Source of the DNA: Prauserella marina
GTDB lineage: Bacteria > Actinomycetota > Actinomycetes > Mycobacteriales > Pseudonocardiaceae
Assembly: GCF_002240355.1 (NCBI RefSeq)
Contig: NZ_CP016353.1
Location: forward strand, 2,344,501-2,408,500
Direction of reading: 5' to 3'
DNA length: 64,000 nt
Shown: piece by piece, positions 8,584 to 17,992 of the stretch
Layout: every line of letters starts with the position of its first letter
Numbering within the stretch: the first letter of the stretch is position 1
Program-made: the position numbers and the translations under genes
Notes under the pieces: model-generated
Database searches by the model: none
Told to the model about the DNA's origin: nothing
What the model saw: only the letters and a program-made list of their open reading frames with translations

Positions 8584-9418
8584 CCGAGTAGGGCGGCACT
8601 CCGCAGGCTCGCAGCGCGGGCCCGTCGATGGAGGCGGGCCGGTAGGCCGAGCGGTCAAGCCGGTCCACCATGGTGCCGATCGGGTCCGGTACGCGGTCGG
8701 CCCTTCCTGACAGGAATGCCCACTCGTGCTCGTCGGAGCCGTAGTAGGCCACGGTGCCGAACAACGCGGTGAACCGCCGCCATGCCGCGATCAGCGTTTC
8801 GTTGCGCCACAACGTCGGGCAGCCTGCCTGGCACACCACGACCCCGCCGGGAGCGAGCGCGGCCGCGCAGCGGCTGAGGAATTCGGTGCCGTAGAGCCGG
8901 TTGTGCTGTGCCGCCTCGTCGTCGTTCTCGTCGGGAAGGTCGATGACGACGAGGTCGTAGCCACCTGGGGAGGCCGCGAGGAATTCCCAGCCGTCCTGGT
9001 AGTGCACCCGGACCGGGCCCTCGCCGTGCTCGGCTTCGGCCAGCTCCGCCGCCGAATACCCGTAGGGCAGGTGTTCGGCGCACGCTCTGACCGCGACGCT
9101 GTCGATGTCGACGTGGTCGACCCGCGACGCCCCGTGCGCGACCGCGAGCCGGCTCACGACGCCCTCACTGGATCCGATGACCAGAACGGCGTCGAGCTTG
9201 TCGGCCAGCAGCATCGCGGGAACGGCCAGCGCCTCGTGGTAGACGAGCTGGCTGGCTTCGGTGCTCTGCCGTTCGCCGTCGCAGAACAGCGAAACCCCCT
9301 GAGCCGTCGTCCCGATGACGACGTGCTGGAAGCCGGTGTGGACATCGAGGAGGGTGTCGCGCAGCTCCCACACCCTGGACAGTCCGTTGCCGAGTGGTTC
9401 GACGATCTGGCTGGACAT
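8549..9418 (-). CDS. speE: Spermidine synthase-like aminopropyltransferase
   Basis: A 289-residue Rossmann-fold protein of the spermidine synthase family, which moves an aminopropyl group from decarboxylated S-adenosylmethionine to putrescine. It keeps the N-terminal GFQHVVI/ERQSTEASQLVYHEAL block and the acidic VVIDLPDEND loop holding the catalytic aspartate. The glycine-rich nucleotide loop reads VIGSSEGVVSR instead of the usual GGGDG, so activity should not be assumed. Its ATG abuts the stop of speD with no gap, placing it third in a decarboxylase-speD-speE operon. The amine it accepts is not predictable from sequence. Confidence 0.75.
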   Translation of the reverse strand: MSSQIVEPLGNGLSRVWELRDTLLDVHTGFQHVVIGTTAQGVSLFCDGERQSTEASQLVYHEALAVPAMLLADKLDAVLVIGSSEGVVSRLAVAHGASRVDHVDIDSVAVRACAEHLPYGYSAAELAEAEHGEGPVRVHYQDGWEFLAASPGGYDLVVIDLPDENDDEAAQHNRLYGTEFLSRCAAALAPGGVVVCQAGCPTLWRNETLIAAWRRFTALFGTVAYYGSDEHEWAFLSGRADRVPDPIGTMVDRLDRSAYRPASIDGPALRACGVPPYSVRASCLPEPSV

Positions 9419-9814
9419 TCACTTCCCTGTACTCGCGGGCAGGCGCCCGCGCCTGATGGTGGACATGACGGGTGGTTCGGCGCCGAGGGCGGCGGCAAGC
9501 AGCAGGACCGCCTTCTCCGGATCGGCCTGCTGCCCGCAGGTGAACACGTCGACGAAGGTGGCGCCCAGTTCGGGATAGGTGTGCACCGAGGCGTGTGATT
9601 CGGCGAGCATGGCCACCACGGTGACGCCCTGGGGCTCGAACCGGTTGGCGACGACCTCGCACACGGTCGCCCCTGCCTCGGTCAACGTGCGAGTGAGGGT
9701 TTCCCTCAGCAACTCGGCGTCATCGAGCACATGCTCGGCGACGCCGTACAGTTCGGCGAGTACGTGGTGGCCGAAGAACGTGCCGACAGCGCCGGTGCCG
9801 TGCTCACTCGACAC
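9419..9814 (-). CDS. speD: S-adenosylmethionine decarboxylase proenzyme
   Basis: A 131-residue class 1 prokaryotic proenzyme. Self-cleavage between Glu72 and Ser73 in AESHASVHTYPE would create the pyruvoyl cofactor, and the Cys in DVFTCGQQADP is the conserved proton donor. It makes decarboxylated AdoMet, the aminopropyl donor for spermidine. The GTG start overlaps the stop of the upstream decarboxylase by 11 bases and the stop abuts the ATG of the SpeE-like gene, indicating tight translational coupling. Length is normal for the family. Confidence 0.92.
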   Translation of the reverse strand: MSSEHGTGAVGTFFGHHVLAELYGVAEHVLDDAELLRETLTRTLTEAGATVCEVVANRFEPQGVTVVAMLAESHASVHTYPELGATFVDVFTCGQQADPEKAVLLLAAALGAEPPVMSTIRRGRLPASTGK

Positions 9815-11015
9815 TGATCAGCCTCCCTTCCGAGATGCAGTACGTGCGCAACGGCGGGATGCCGTTGAACGCGACGGACGAATAGCTTGCCGTGTAAGCG
9901 CCGGTGGCCAGGATGTCGAGCTGGTCGCCCGCGCGCAACGACAGCGGAAGGTGGTATGGCGTGCGCTGGTACAGCACGTCGTCACCGTCGCACGTCGGGC
10001 CCGCGATGATCACCCGCTCGCCGGTGGCCTCGCCGGGGGAGCCGACCGGCTCGATCCGGTATGCGATGGCCTCGTTCTCCGTTTCGGCGAGACCGTTGTA
10101 CCTGCCGACGTCGAGGTAAACCCATCTTTCACTGTCCATAGTGGATTTTCGAGAGACGAGGACGACCTCGGTTCTGATGAGCCCGGCCTCGGCGACGATC
10201 GCTCTGCCCGGCTCGATGACGAGCTCGGCAGGCAGGTCGTGCACATGTGTGCGCACGGCTTCGGTGATCGCTTTCGCGTATGTGGCCGGTTCAGGCGCCC
10301 GCCCGCGATAATCCGTTCCGATCCCGCCGCCGACGTTGAGAGCGCGCAGCGGGATTCCGGTTCGCGCCGCCGCGGCGAAGACCGGAGCCGCCGCGGCCAT
10401 GGCGCCGTCCCACGCGGCTGGATCGTTGTGCTGGGAGCCGACGTGGAAGCTGACGCCCTTGGGATCGAGACCCGCGCGCGCCGCCCGCTTCAGCAACGCG
10501 ATCGCGGTGTCGGCGTCACAGCCGAACTTGCGCCCGAACGGGGTCGCGGCTCCATCGGCGTTCACCAGCAGGCGAACGGAGATCTCGGCCCCCGGGGCGT
10601 GTTCCGCGACGTTGTCGAGGTCGCTTGCCGCCTCGACGGTGAAGTCCCTGACCCCGGCCGCGAACGCCGTCGCGATGTCGCCCGGTTTCTTGATCGTGTT
10701 GCCGTAGGACAAGGTCGCCGGGTTCGCTCCCGCGTGCAGACACGACTCGATTTCCGCTGGGCTCGCCACGTCGAAGTGTGCTCCCTCGGCCGCGAGCGCG
10801 CGCAGTACGGCCGGACTCGGATTGGCCTTGACCGCGTACTGCACGCGGTAGCCCGCGAAGTCACGAGCGAGCGCTCGGTAGCGGTCGGCGACCGAGCCGA
10901 GGTCGACGACGAGGCACGGCGTCGGAAGCGGGTTCCGGTCAAGGAACTCGCGGATCCGCGCCGTGGCCCGGTTCGCGCTGGTCGCGCCCGTCGCCGCGGT
11001 GTGCTCTGCCGTCAC
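9804..11015 (-). CDS. Group IV PLP decarboxylase (ornithine/lysine/diaminopimelate type)
   Basis: A 403-residue alanine-racemase-fold decarboxylase. The PLP lysine is in YAVKANP (Lys63), the phosphate-binding glycines in LNVGGGIGTDY, and the active-site cysteine-aspartate in GPTCDGDDVLY; SFHVGSQ is also diagnostic. Position directly upstream of speD and speE argues for ornithine decarboxylase making putrescine, although lysine or 2,4-diaminobutyrate cannot be excluded. The GTG at 11015 lacks a good ribosome site, and the frame is open far upstream through non-coding-looking sequence; the N-terminus is therefore tentative. Confidence 0.85.
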   Translation of the reverse strand: MTAEHTAATGATSANRATARIREFLDRNPLPTPCLVVDLGSVADRYRALARDFAGYRVQYAVKANPSPAVLRALAAEGAHFDVASPAEIESCLHAGANPATLSYGNTIKKPGDIATAFAAGVRDFTVEAASDLDNVAEHAPGAEISVRLLVNADGAATPFGRKFGCDADTAIALLKRAARAGLDPKGVSFHVGSQHNDPAAWDGAMAAAAPVFAAAARTGIPLRALNVGGGIGTDYRGRAPEPATYAKAITEAVRTHVHDLPAELVIEPGRAIVAEAGLIRTEVVLVSRKSTMDSERWVYLDVGRYNGLAETENEAIAYRIEPVGSPGEATGERVIIAGPTCDGDDVLYQRTPYHLPLSLRAGDQLDILATGAYTASYSSVAFNGIPPLRTYCISEGRLISVE

Positions 11016-12700
11016 GACAGTCAGCGTCTCAGGCCCGGATGACCGGGCGGGGAGCAGGGCGGCGTGCACGTGCAGTGGGGCACAGTCACCCCGGGCGACC
11101 GGGGTCGCGCACGTTCGCGTGGGTCCACATTGGATGTTGCAGCTTGCGTGGGTAACGGGAGAATCACGATGGCGGTGGGTTGGGTCCGGTCCGGTGAATC
11201 CCGGTTTTGTGATCGCGCGAAAAGAATAGGTGGCCGACAATAAGAGACTCACGGCCATTCGAATATTGTCCGCGCCCATTTTCGAGTTTTTCGCGTGCGT
11301 TTTTATGGTGGTCGGCGAAAAAGCCGCGTCCGGTGTGTCCCGGGGTCGTGAGCGGCCCGTCCTGGCGCTCGGCCGCACCACGGGTGACCGGCCACGACAG
11401 GTCGTTGACCGATCGCGGAGAGTGGCAAGCCGGGCTGTCCGCGGGGTGTTCACTGGCTGCCGAGGCCGGGGTGACGGTGCGTGCTCGGGTGGCGGGTCTC
11501 GCTCGGCCGCCATGATCGAGGCCGGGTCCCTCGGCAGGTCGGCGCGGAGTTTTGGAATGCGAGGTGAAGTGTCGTGCGTGGCCGTGGGGTGCGAAATATG
11601 AAAGTTCACCCTTCCTGGTGGATTCGATCGTGACTCGGCGTTATCGGCGGTGGCGATCTTGCCGACTGAAAGAGGTTCAGCAGGGGTTTGGCGCTGACAT
11701 GAAAGGTACTCAGGGTAGCTGTTGCCAGTCAGTCGGAGCGGGAACGAGCGCGTGTCCCCGGTGACTCGCGTTCATGCGCATGGCCTAACCTGAGCGGAGA
11801 TACCACCAGGCCAGGGCGAAAATCCTGGGCGAGGTGAAGCGGGCGAGTCCTTCATGCGATGACTGATCGAGCCACAACTTCGTGCACATTTCCGTGACAT
11901 CACTCCACCGTGGGAGGGTTCTGGCTAGGCCATCCGAGGGATCACTCGCCGGGTCTTGCTCTATGTGGGTGACGCTTGATGTCTCGCACACCATGAAAGC
12001 GGTAACCGAATTGGTGGCCCGATCTTCGTCATGTGTGAATGCGCGGGCCTCTCCGCGTCGGCATTGTGCATTTCTCCTGGTCACGGGCTGAGCCTTTGCG
12101 AACATTTGCCCTGCGCTTGTTTGGTGTACGCTTTCTGGCGCCCCGGTCAAATGTCAATTCCGGCGCCAACACCGTCTAGACGGCATGCAGTTCGCATGAT
12201 GCGGTGGTCGGCGCCCTGGTGGTTGACGACGGACCGGCCACAGCGACAGCACCGAGCACGACCAGCGGCACCGACGACAGCGCACGACAGTGCGCGAAGA
12301 CGACAACGACAACACAGGCCGGCGGACCAGGTGAAACCCACCGGAGTACGACCGGCACGACAGTGCGGGACCCGTGTGAACAGGCACGAACCGGCATGAG
12401 CAGGCACAAGCGTGGCATCGGCGAGCACGAGCGGACTCGGACGGACATGGGGACATGGGTACGGACACGGCCTCGGCCGGTGCACGCCGCACCGTTCGTC
12501 ACCGGCGCCAAGAGCGGCACGGTCGGCAGCGGTAGAAGCGGTGGCGAGGACCGGGCTCATCCGCGATGCCTGCCCGGCCGTGCTCCTCGCGGCGTGCTGA
12601 TCGGAAGCGGTCACCGGAGTCCCGACATGCCTGACGTGCCGAGCGTGCCACCCGTGAGCCGTCGCGAGACAGCGAGTGAGCCGGAGGAGGAGTCACCTTC
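11016..12700. other. 1.7-kb region without a supportable gene
   Basis: Reading frames here lack family motifs and consistent codon bias. Around 11200-11320 and 11580-11720 the sequence is clearly poorer in GC, as in promoters or decayed DNA. From about 12200 to 12680 it becomes rich in short CGACA/CGGCAC repeats, including a perfect GCGCAC-GACA-GTGCGC hairpin at 12280-12295. A 121-codon minus-strand frame (11785-12150) looks more protein-like than the others but matches nothing I know. The end of the region carries the ribosome site of cvnA. Confidence 0.45.
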
Positions 12701-15700
12701 GTGACCGTTGCAGGAGAAGGCCAAGTGCCTGTGGGCAAGCTCCTCGGCCAGCCGGCCCCGAAGCCGTCCCGGTGGCGGGCCGCGACGCGCTGGCGTGACT
12801 GGAGCCTTCCGGTCAAGCTGGGGGCGATCACCCTGATCCCCATCATCGTCGCGCTGGCTCTCGGCGGGGTCACCCTGGGCAGCCAGCTCGGCGAGGCAGA
12901 CCGCTACGAGCGGGTCGACGCGCTCGTGAAGCTGGACACCTCGGCGGCGGCGCTGCTCGACGGCGTCCAGCGCGAGCGGGCGCTGACCGCCGACGCGCTC
13001 ACCCAGGGCACCGGCGCGGCCTCCGCCGAGTTGCGCGAGGCGAGGGCGGCCGTCGACGCCGCGGCGGGCCCGGTCAACGCGGCAGCGGGACCGGCTGTCG
13101 AACTCGAACCCGGCATCGCTGGTCAGCGACAGGATGTCGCCGACCAGCTCGGCGGGCTCGCCGAACTCCGCGAGCGGGTCGGCGCGGGACAGGTCGGCCC
13201 CATCGAGGCCGTCACCGAGTACACGGCGCTGACCACCGCCCTGCTCAACCTGGACACCGCGCTGGTGAGCGGCATGGGCGACACCGAGATCGGCGCGACC
13301 CCCAGCGCGCTGCACAACCTGCTCGTCGCCAAGGAGGAGGTTTCCCTCCAGCAGGCCCTCATCGGGTACGGCATCGGCAGGAGTGGGCTCGCGCCAAGCG
13401 AGTTCAACCAGGTCCGCACCTCCGACGTGCGGCTGACCGACCGCCTCGCCGAGTTCGGCAGCGCCGCGACCGAGAGTCAGCGGCAGGATTTCGACAGCAG
13501 CGTGCGTGGCGAGGCATTCGACGAACGCGACCGGATCGTCAAGGGCGTGCTCGCCGCGCAGGACACCGGCAGCGGGGAGGCATTCCGGACCGAGACGGCC
13601 CAGCAATGGCGGGGCCTTTCCGGCTCGGTGTTCACCAGCATGGGCGAGGTCGGTGACCGGCTCGGCGGCCAGCTCGCCGCGACGGCGAGCGACCTCGCCG
13701 GCGGCGCGAGCACCACTGTCGTCGTGCTCGCTGTGTTGTTCGTCGTCGCGCTCCTGCTCGCCGCCGCCGTGGTCTTCCTGGTCACCCGCCAGCTTCTCCG
13801 CTCGCTCAAGGTGCTGCGCACCACGGCGCTCGACGTCGCGGAGCACGGGCTGCCGGAAGCGGTGCGCACCATCCAGGAGGGGCGTTCGCAAAGCGCGGAG
13901 CTCAGCCCGACCCCTGTCCACACCGACGACGAGATCGGCCAGGTGGCCAGGGCGTTCGACGCCGTGCACGCCGAAGCGCTGCGGCTCGCGGCCGAACAAG
14001 CGGGCATGCGCACCGGCTACGCCAGCGTCTTCGTCAACCTCTCCCGCAGGAGCCAGAGTCTCGTCCAGCGTCAGCTACAGCTCATCGAGCGGCTCGAACG
14101 CGACGAGGAGGATGCCGACCAGCTCGCGACGCTGTTCCAGCTCGACCATCTCGCGACCCGCATGCGGCGCAACAACGAGAACCTGATGGTGCTTTCCGGC
14201 GCCGAGCCCGGCCGCCGGTCCGGTCAGCCGGTCAGCGCCACCGACGTACTGCGTGCCGCCGTGTCGGAGATCGAGCAGTACCAGCGGGTCGTCGTGCAGA
14301 CTCCGCCCTCGGTCAGGATCGTCGGTTACGCCGCTGGAGACCTCGTCCGGCTCGCGGCCGAACTCCTCGACAACGCCACCGCGTTCTCCGCGCCGGAGAC
14401 ACAGGTGACGGTGGCGACCAGGTTGATGGAGGACGGCTCGCTGACCGTCGACATCATGGACAAGGGCATCGGCATGAACGAGGCCGAGGTCGCCGAGGCC
14501 AACGCTCGCCTCACCGAGGCGGGTTCGGTCGATCTCGCGACCTCGCGCCGCATGGGGCTCTTCGTCGTCGGCAGGCTCGCCGGACGGCACAACTTCGGCG
14601 TCGTACTGCACGGCGGCAAGGACATCGTCGGCGTGCGGGCGACGGTGAGCGTGCCCGCGGAACTGGTGATGGGCGCGCAACAGCAACAACAGCCCTCCGG
14701 TACGAGTGCCCAGCAGGTACCGGCTGTCGCCGCCGTTCCGGAGACTCCGGCACAGCCTTCGGCGCCACATCCGGCGACCCCGTTGCCGCCGAAGACGCCG
14801 GGCGGGCTGCCCCGCAGGAAACCCAACGGCACCAGGCGGCCAGGTGTCCTGCAAGACCTCGCTGGTGGCGCTGTGCGGCAGTCGCCATCGGACACCGAGG
14901 TGTCGGGGACGGCGCTGTTCACGCCCATCGGCAAGGAAGAGCAGCAGCAGGCGAAAGAAGCGGCTCCGGCATGGCCGGACGCGGCGGACGAGGCGAGGGA
15001 GAAGGCCGAGTCCGAGTCGGCGGCGGAGGTGACCGCGGCCTTCGCGAAGCCGGACCTGGAAGAGCCAACGCCGGACGAGCGAACGGAATCCGAGCCGGAG
15101 ACCGAGGGCGCGCTCGCGCGGAGCACTCCCACCGAACGCATCGACCCCACCGTGCACAGTGGACAGCCGGGTGCCGGGAGCGCGGCCACCAGGCCGGAGG
15201 ACGAGCCGGAACCCGCGGCGCCGTCCTCGACCAAGGTCACCGCGAAGTCGGGCTCCCCGACGGCGGCCGCGAAGGCGCCGGAGGTGGATCCGCTCAGCGG
15301 TGAGGCGTTGTTCGAAGCCACCGGAACAGTGGTGAGTGACTGGTGGAGTGCGGCAACGACGGCGAGCGACGCCGAACGCAGGGCACAACGCGCGCGGTCG
15401 GTGTCCGAGACGACCCCGATCTTCGACGAGATGCTGTCCGCCTGGTTCAGGAGCGTCAGCGAATCGCCTTCGGAGACCTCGGGTGGCGCGAAGAAGGAGT
15501 GGGATTTCGCCGCCGACGAGCGGTGGCGCACCGTGCAGGCGGTGTCCCGCACCTCGCCATCGGATTACACGCAGGCGGGTTTGCCGCGCCGGAGGAAGGG
15601 CGAGCAGTTGCTGCCCGGCAGCGCCGCGGCAGGCCAGGCGAGCGCGAGTGCCGCGCGGGCCGCCGTGGCGAAGGCGCCGCCTCCGCCACAGCAGCCCAGC

Positions 15701-16237
15701 AGAGACCCCGCGGACGTACGGGGCAGGCTCAGCAGCTTCCAGCAAGGCGTCAGCAGGGGGCGCAGGCATCGGCAGGCGGAGTCAGCCACCCGGCAAGGCC
15801 GGTCCGCGGAGCAGGAGCGGCCGACGACGAGCGCGGGCCTGCCGCAACGGCAGCCACGCAAGCCAGCCCGGCAAGGGACGACGCCCCCGCCACAAGCCGA
15901 GGTACCGTCCCAGGCGGTTTCGGGATCCGGGTCGGGACAGGCGCCTGCCTCGGAATGGGCGTTCGCCGCCGACGAGCGGTGGAGCGCGGTACAGGCCGCC
16001 TCCCAGTCCGGGCCGCCGAACTACACGGCGGCGGGATTGCCCCGGCGCAGGAAGGGGGCACAGTTGTTGCCCGGCAGTCTTTCCTCGGCGGCCGGCCAGG
16101 CGAGCAGGCCGAAAGCGGAGCGCGATCCCGCCGACGTGCGGGGCAGGCTCAGCAGTTTCCAGCAGGGTATTCGCCGAGGCCGGCATCGGACCGCTCAGGC
16201 GAGCGAGAGCAGTCAAGAGAAAGTGGAGGGTGAATGA
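12701..16237 (+). CDS. cvnA: Conservon sensor kinase-like protein (CvnA) with tandem C-terminal repeats
   Basis: A 1,178-residue membrane protein. Order: short cytoplasmic start; TM1 near residues 37-58; an extracellular nitrate/nitrite-sensing (NIT) type helical domain to about 340; TM2 (VVLAVLFVVALLLAAAVVF, about 346-366); HAMP-like linker; a dimerisation region with LDHLATRMRRNNENL; and a HATPase domain (N-box ELLDNATAFSAP, G boxes MDKGIGMNE and GLFVVGRLAG, about 530-655). The remaining 500 residues are low-complexity, with two near-identical blocks (933-1025 and 1085-1167), each with ADERW, GLPRRRKG, QLLPGS and DPADVRGRLSSFQQG. GTG start after GGAGGAGGA. Its stop overlaps cvnB (ATGA). No classical His-Asp partner is present. 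Confidence 0.9.
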   Translation: MTVAGEGQVPVGKLLGQPAPKPSRWRAATRWRDWSLPVKLGAITLIPIIVALALGGVTLGSQLGEADRYERVDALVKLDTSAAALLDGVQRERALTADALTQGTGAASAELREARAAVDAAAGPVNAAAGPAVELEPGIAGQRQDVADQLGGLAELRERVGAGQVGPIEAVTEYTALTTALLNLDTALVSGMGDTEIGATPSALHNLLVAKEEVSLQQALIGYGIGRSGLAPSEFNQVRTSDVRLTDRLAEFGSAATESQRQDFDSSVRGEAFDERDRIVKGVLAAQDTGSGEAFRTETAQQWRGLSGSVFTSMGEVGDRLGGQLAATASDLAGGASTTVVVLAVLFVVALLLAAAVVFLVTRQLLRSLKVLRTTALDVAEHGLPEAVRTIQEGRSQSAELSPTPVHTDDEIGQVARAFDAVHAEALRLAAEQAGMRTGYASVFVNLSRRSQSLVQRQLQLIERLERDEEDADQLATLFQLDHLATRMRRNNENLMVLSGAEPGRRSGQPVSATDVLRAAVSEIEQYQRVVVQTPPSVRIVGYAAGDLVRLAAELLDNATAFSAPETQVTVATRLMEDGSLTVDIMDKGIGMNEAEVAEANARLTEAGSVDLATSRRMGLFVVGRLAGRHNFGVVLHGGKDIVGVRATVSVPAELVMGAQQQQQPSGTSAQQVPAVAAVPETPAQPSAPHPATPLPPKTPGGLPRRKPNGTRRPGVLQDLAGGAVRQSPSDTEVSGTALFTPIGKEEQQQAKEAAPAWPDAADEAREKAESESAAEVTAAFAKPDLEEPTPDERTESEPETEGALARSTPTERIDPTVHSGQPGAGSAATRPEDEPEPAAPSSTKVTAKSGSPTAAAKAPEVDPLSGEALFEATGTVVSDWWSAATTASDAERRAQRARSVSETTPIFDEMLSAWFRSVSESPSETSGGAKKEWDFAADERWRTVQAVSRTSPSDYTQAGLPRRRKGEQLLPGSAAAGQASASAARAAVAKAPPPPQQPSRDPADVRGRLSSFQQGVSRGRRHRQAESATRQGRSAEQERPTTSAGLPQRQPRKPARQGTTPPPQAEVPSQAVSGSGSGQAPASEWAFAADERWSAVQAASQSGPPNYTAAGLPRRRKGAQLLPGSLSSAAGQASRPKAERDPADVRGRLSSFQQGIRRGRHRTAQASESSQEKVEGE

Positions 16238-16686
16238 CCGCGCCGGAACGGGCTCAGCCCCAACAGAATCAATTCGGCTGGCTGGTGAACGACTTCGCGG
16301 AGCGTGTCCCCGGAGTCGCGCACGCCGTGGTGGTGTCAGCGGACGGCCTGCTGCTCACCGCGTCCAACCGGCTTCCGCTCGACAGAGCCGACCAGCTCGC
16401 GGCCGTCGCCTCGGGCCTGGTGAGCCTCACCCAGGGCGCGGCGCGCTGCTTCGAGGCAGGGGCCGTGAGCGAAACCGTGGTGGAGATGGAACTCGGCATC
16501 ATGGTGCTGATGTCCATCAGCGACGGTTCGTGCCTCGCGGTGCTCGCCGCCCCCAACTGCGACATCGGGCAGGTGGCCTATGAGATGACACTGCTCGTGG
16601 ACAGGGTGGGCCAGATTCTCACTCCCGAGCTGAGGGCGCAGTTGCAGGGCGTCACCAGCTCGTTCGTCGGCGAACCGGTGGGTTGA
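16234..16686 (+). CDS. cvnB: Roadblock/LC7 domain protein (CvnB)
   Basis: A 150-residue roadblock/LC7 protein, full length for the family. It begins with the typical FGWLVNDFAERVPGVAHAV and continues VVVSADGLLLTASNRLP and MELGIMVLMSISDGSCLAVLA. In conservons this protein sits with CvnA, CvnC and CvnD in a membrane-associated complex thought to regulate a small GTPase in a way that resembles eukaryotic G-protein coupling. The ATG overlaps the stop of cvnA by four bases, and cvnC follows after 10 bases. Confidence 0.93.
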   Translation: MTAPERAQPQQNQFGWLVNDFAERVPGVAHAVVVSADGLLLTASNRLPLDRADQLAAVASGLVSLTQGAARCFEAGAVSETVVEMELGIMVLMSISDGSCLAVLAAPNCDIGQVAYEMTLLVDRVGQILTPELRAQLQGVTSSFVGEPVG

Positions 16687-16696
16687 GCTGGCGACG

Positions 16697-17296
16697 ATGA
16701 GTACGGGGCCTGGCCGGACAGGGGACGACGATTCCGGCACCTTCGCCGATCTCGTCAACGGGTTCGCGCTCGGTCCGGGTCATCGCGGCCTGAGAAAAGG
16801 CAGAGAGCACAGGGGGGACCGCGGTGAACCTCGCGGCAGGCAAACACCCCCTTTCACCGAGATGTCCCACCCAGCCGGCCTACCCGGCACGATCGGGGCC
16901 CCGACCGGAGAGGAGCAGCTTGTGTCGGCCGAAGCCGTCCCGTTGTACCCAGCGGAGGAAACGGATTTCGTGCGTCCCTACGCCATTACCGGAGGTAGGA
17001 CGAAGGCCAACTATCCATTGGAGCTCGAAACCCTGGTCTCCACCCGCGAGGCGGCTGTGTTTGCGGTGCCCGACCAGATCGAGCACAAGCTGATCATGGA
17101 AGAATGTCGGACCCCACACTCGGTCGCCGAGATCGCTGCGGCGCTGCGCGTCCCGCTCGGCGTGGCGCGGGTGCTGATCAGTGACGCGGCGGACGCGGGG
17201 CTGGTCACCGTGCACAGGACCATCTCCGGTGATGAGGGTGCCGAAGCGCATTTGATGTTGATGGAAAGGGTTTTGAGTGGACTCCGTCGGCTTTAA
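16697..17296 (+). CDS. cvnC: DUF742 protein (CvnC)
   Basis: A 199-residue protein whose C-terminal 120 residues form the DUF742 domain: FVRPYAITGGRTKANYPLE followed by a winged-helix-like region (CRTPHSVAEIAAALRVPLG, VARVLISDAADAGLVTVHR). The first 80 residues are unstructured and longer than in many homologues, so the true start could be further downstream (for instance the GTG near 16922, just before the SAEAVPLYPAE stretch). DUF742 proteins are the third component of conservons. Its last 20 bases overlap the GTG start of cvnD, implying coupled translation. Confidence 0.88.
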   Translation: MSTGPGRTGDDDSGTFADLVNGFALGPGHRGLRKGREHRGDRGEPRGRQTPPFTEMSHPAGLPGTIGAPTGEEQLVSAEAVPLYPAEETDFVRPYAITGGRTKANYPLELETLVSTREAAVFAVPDQIEHKLIMEECRTPHSVAEIAAALRVPLGVARVLISDAADAGLVTVHRTISGDEGAEAHLMLMERVLSGLRRL

Positions 17297-17912
17297 GGCA
17301 CCGCGCGAAGCCGCGCCGAAGACCATGACCTCGGCCAAGATCGTCGTGGCCGGTGGCTTCGGAGCGGGAAAGACGACCTTCGTCGGGTCGGTTTCGGAGA
17401 TCGTGCCGTTGACCACCGAGGCGATGATGACGGACGCGAGTACCGGCATCGACGACCTCGAAGCGACGCCGAACAAGGCGACGACGACCGTCGCCATGGA
17501 CTTCGGCAGGGTGTCGCTCGACGAGGACCTGATCCTCTACTTGTTCGGTACGCCGGGCCAGCAGCGGTTCTGGTTCATGTGGGACGACCTCGTCCGCGGC
17601 GCGATCGGCGCGGTCGTGCTCGCGGACACCCGCAGGCTGGCCGACTCGTTCGCGCCGGTCGATTTCTTCGAGGACAGGGGACTGCCCTACATCGTGGGCG
17701 TCAACACCTTCGACGGCGTATTGCAGCACGACCTGCAAGACGTGCGGGAGGCGCTGTCGATCGACCCGAGTATCCCGATCGTGCGATGCGATGCCAGGGA
17801 CAAGGAGTCGACGAAGCAGACGCTCATCACGCTCGTCGAGTACGCGATGCGGCAGTGGATCGCGTTGCGCTCGCCGAATTCCGCCGCGGAAGGGCCGGTG
17901 ACCACGCCCTGA
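17277..17912 (+). CDS. cvnD: Conservon small GTPase (CvnD)
   Basis: A 211-residue GTP-binding protein of the conservon family, related to MglA/Ras-like GTPases. The P-loop is VVAGGFGAGKTTFVGS (about residues 24-39), switch II is YLFGTPGQQRFWFMW, and VGVNTFDG occupies the position of NKxD, as is typical for CvnD. It would act as the switch read by the complex formed by CvnA, CvnB and CvnC. The GTG start lies inside cvnC. No cytochrome P450 (cvnE) follows here; icmF begins 80 bases downstream behind its own promoter-like region. Confidence 0.93.
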   Translation: MDSVGFKAPREAAPKTMTSAKIVVAGGFGAGKTTFVGSVSEIVPLTTEAMMTDASTGIDDLEATPNKATTTVAMDFGRVSLDEDLILYLFGTPGQQRFWFMWDDLVRGAIGAVVLADTRRLADSFAPVDFFEDRGLPYIVGVNTFDGVLQHDLQDVREALSIDPSIPIVRCDARDKESTKQTLITLVEYAMRQWIALRSPNSAAEGPVTTP

Positions 17913-17950
17913 ATCGATCCGGGGGCCGCTGAGACGGCCATCACGGACAC

Positions 17951-17981
17951 ACTTGGTTTTAAAAAGGTAGGAAGTCCAAGT
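17951..17981. promoter_or_regulatory. Inverted repeat in the icmF leader
   Basis: ACTTGG (17951-17956) and CCAAGT (17976-17981) form a perfect 6-bp inverted repeat with 19 bases between, 12 bases upstream of the icmF ATG and immediately before the GGAGG ribosome site. The spacing fits an operator or a translational hairpin; which one is unknown. Confidence 0.35.
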
Positions 17982-17992
17982 ATTTTGGAGGC

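Noticed and set aside
12204-12704. 166-codon plus-strand frame just before cvnA
   Set aside because: Composition is low-complexity (Thr/Arg/Gly/Asp runs), no motif, and it covers the cvnA ribosome site.
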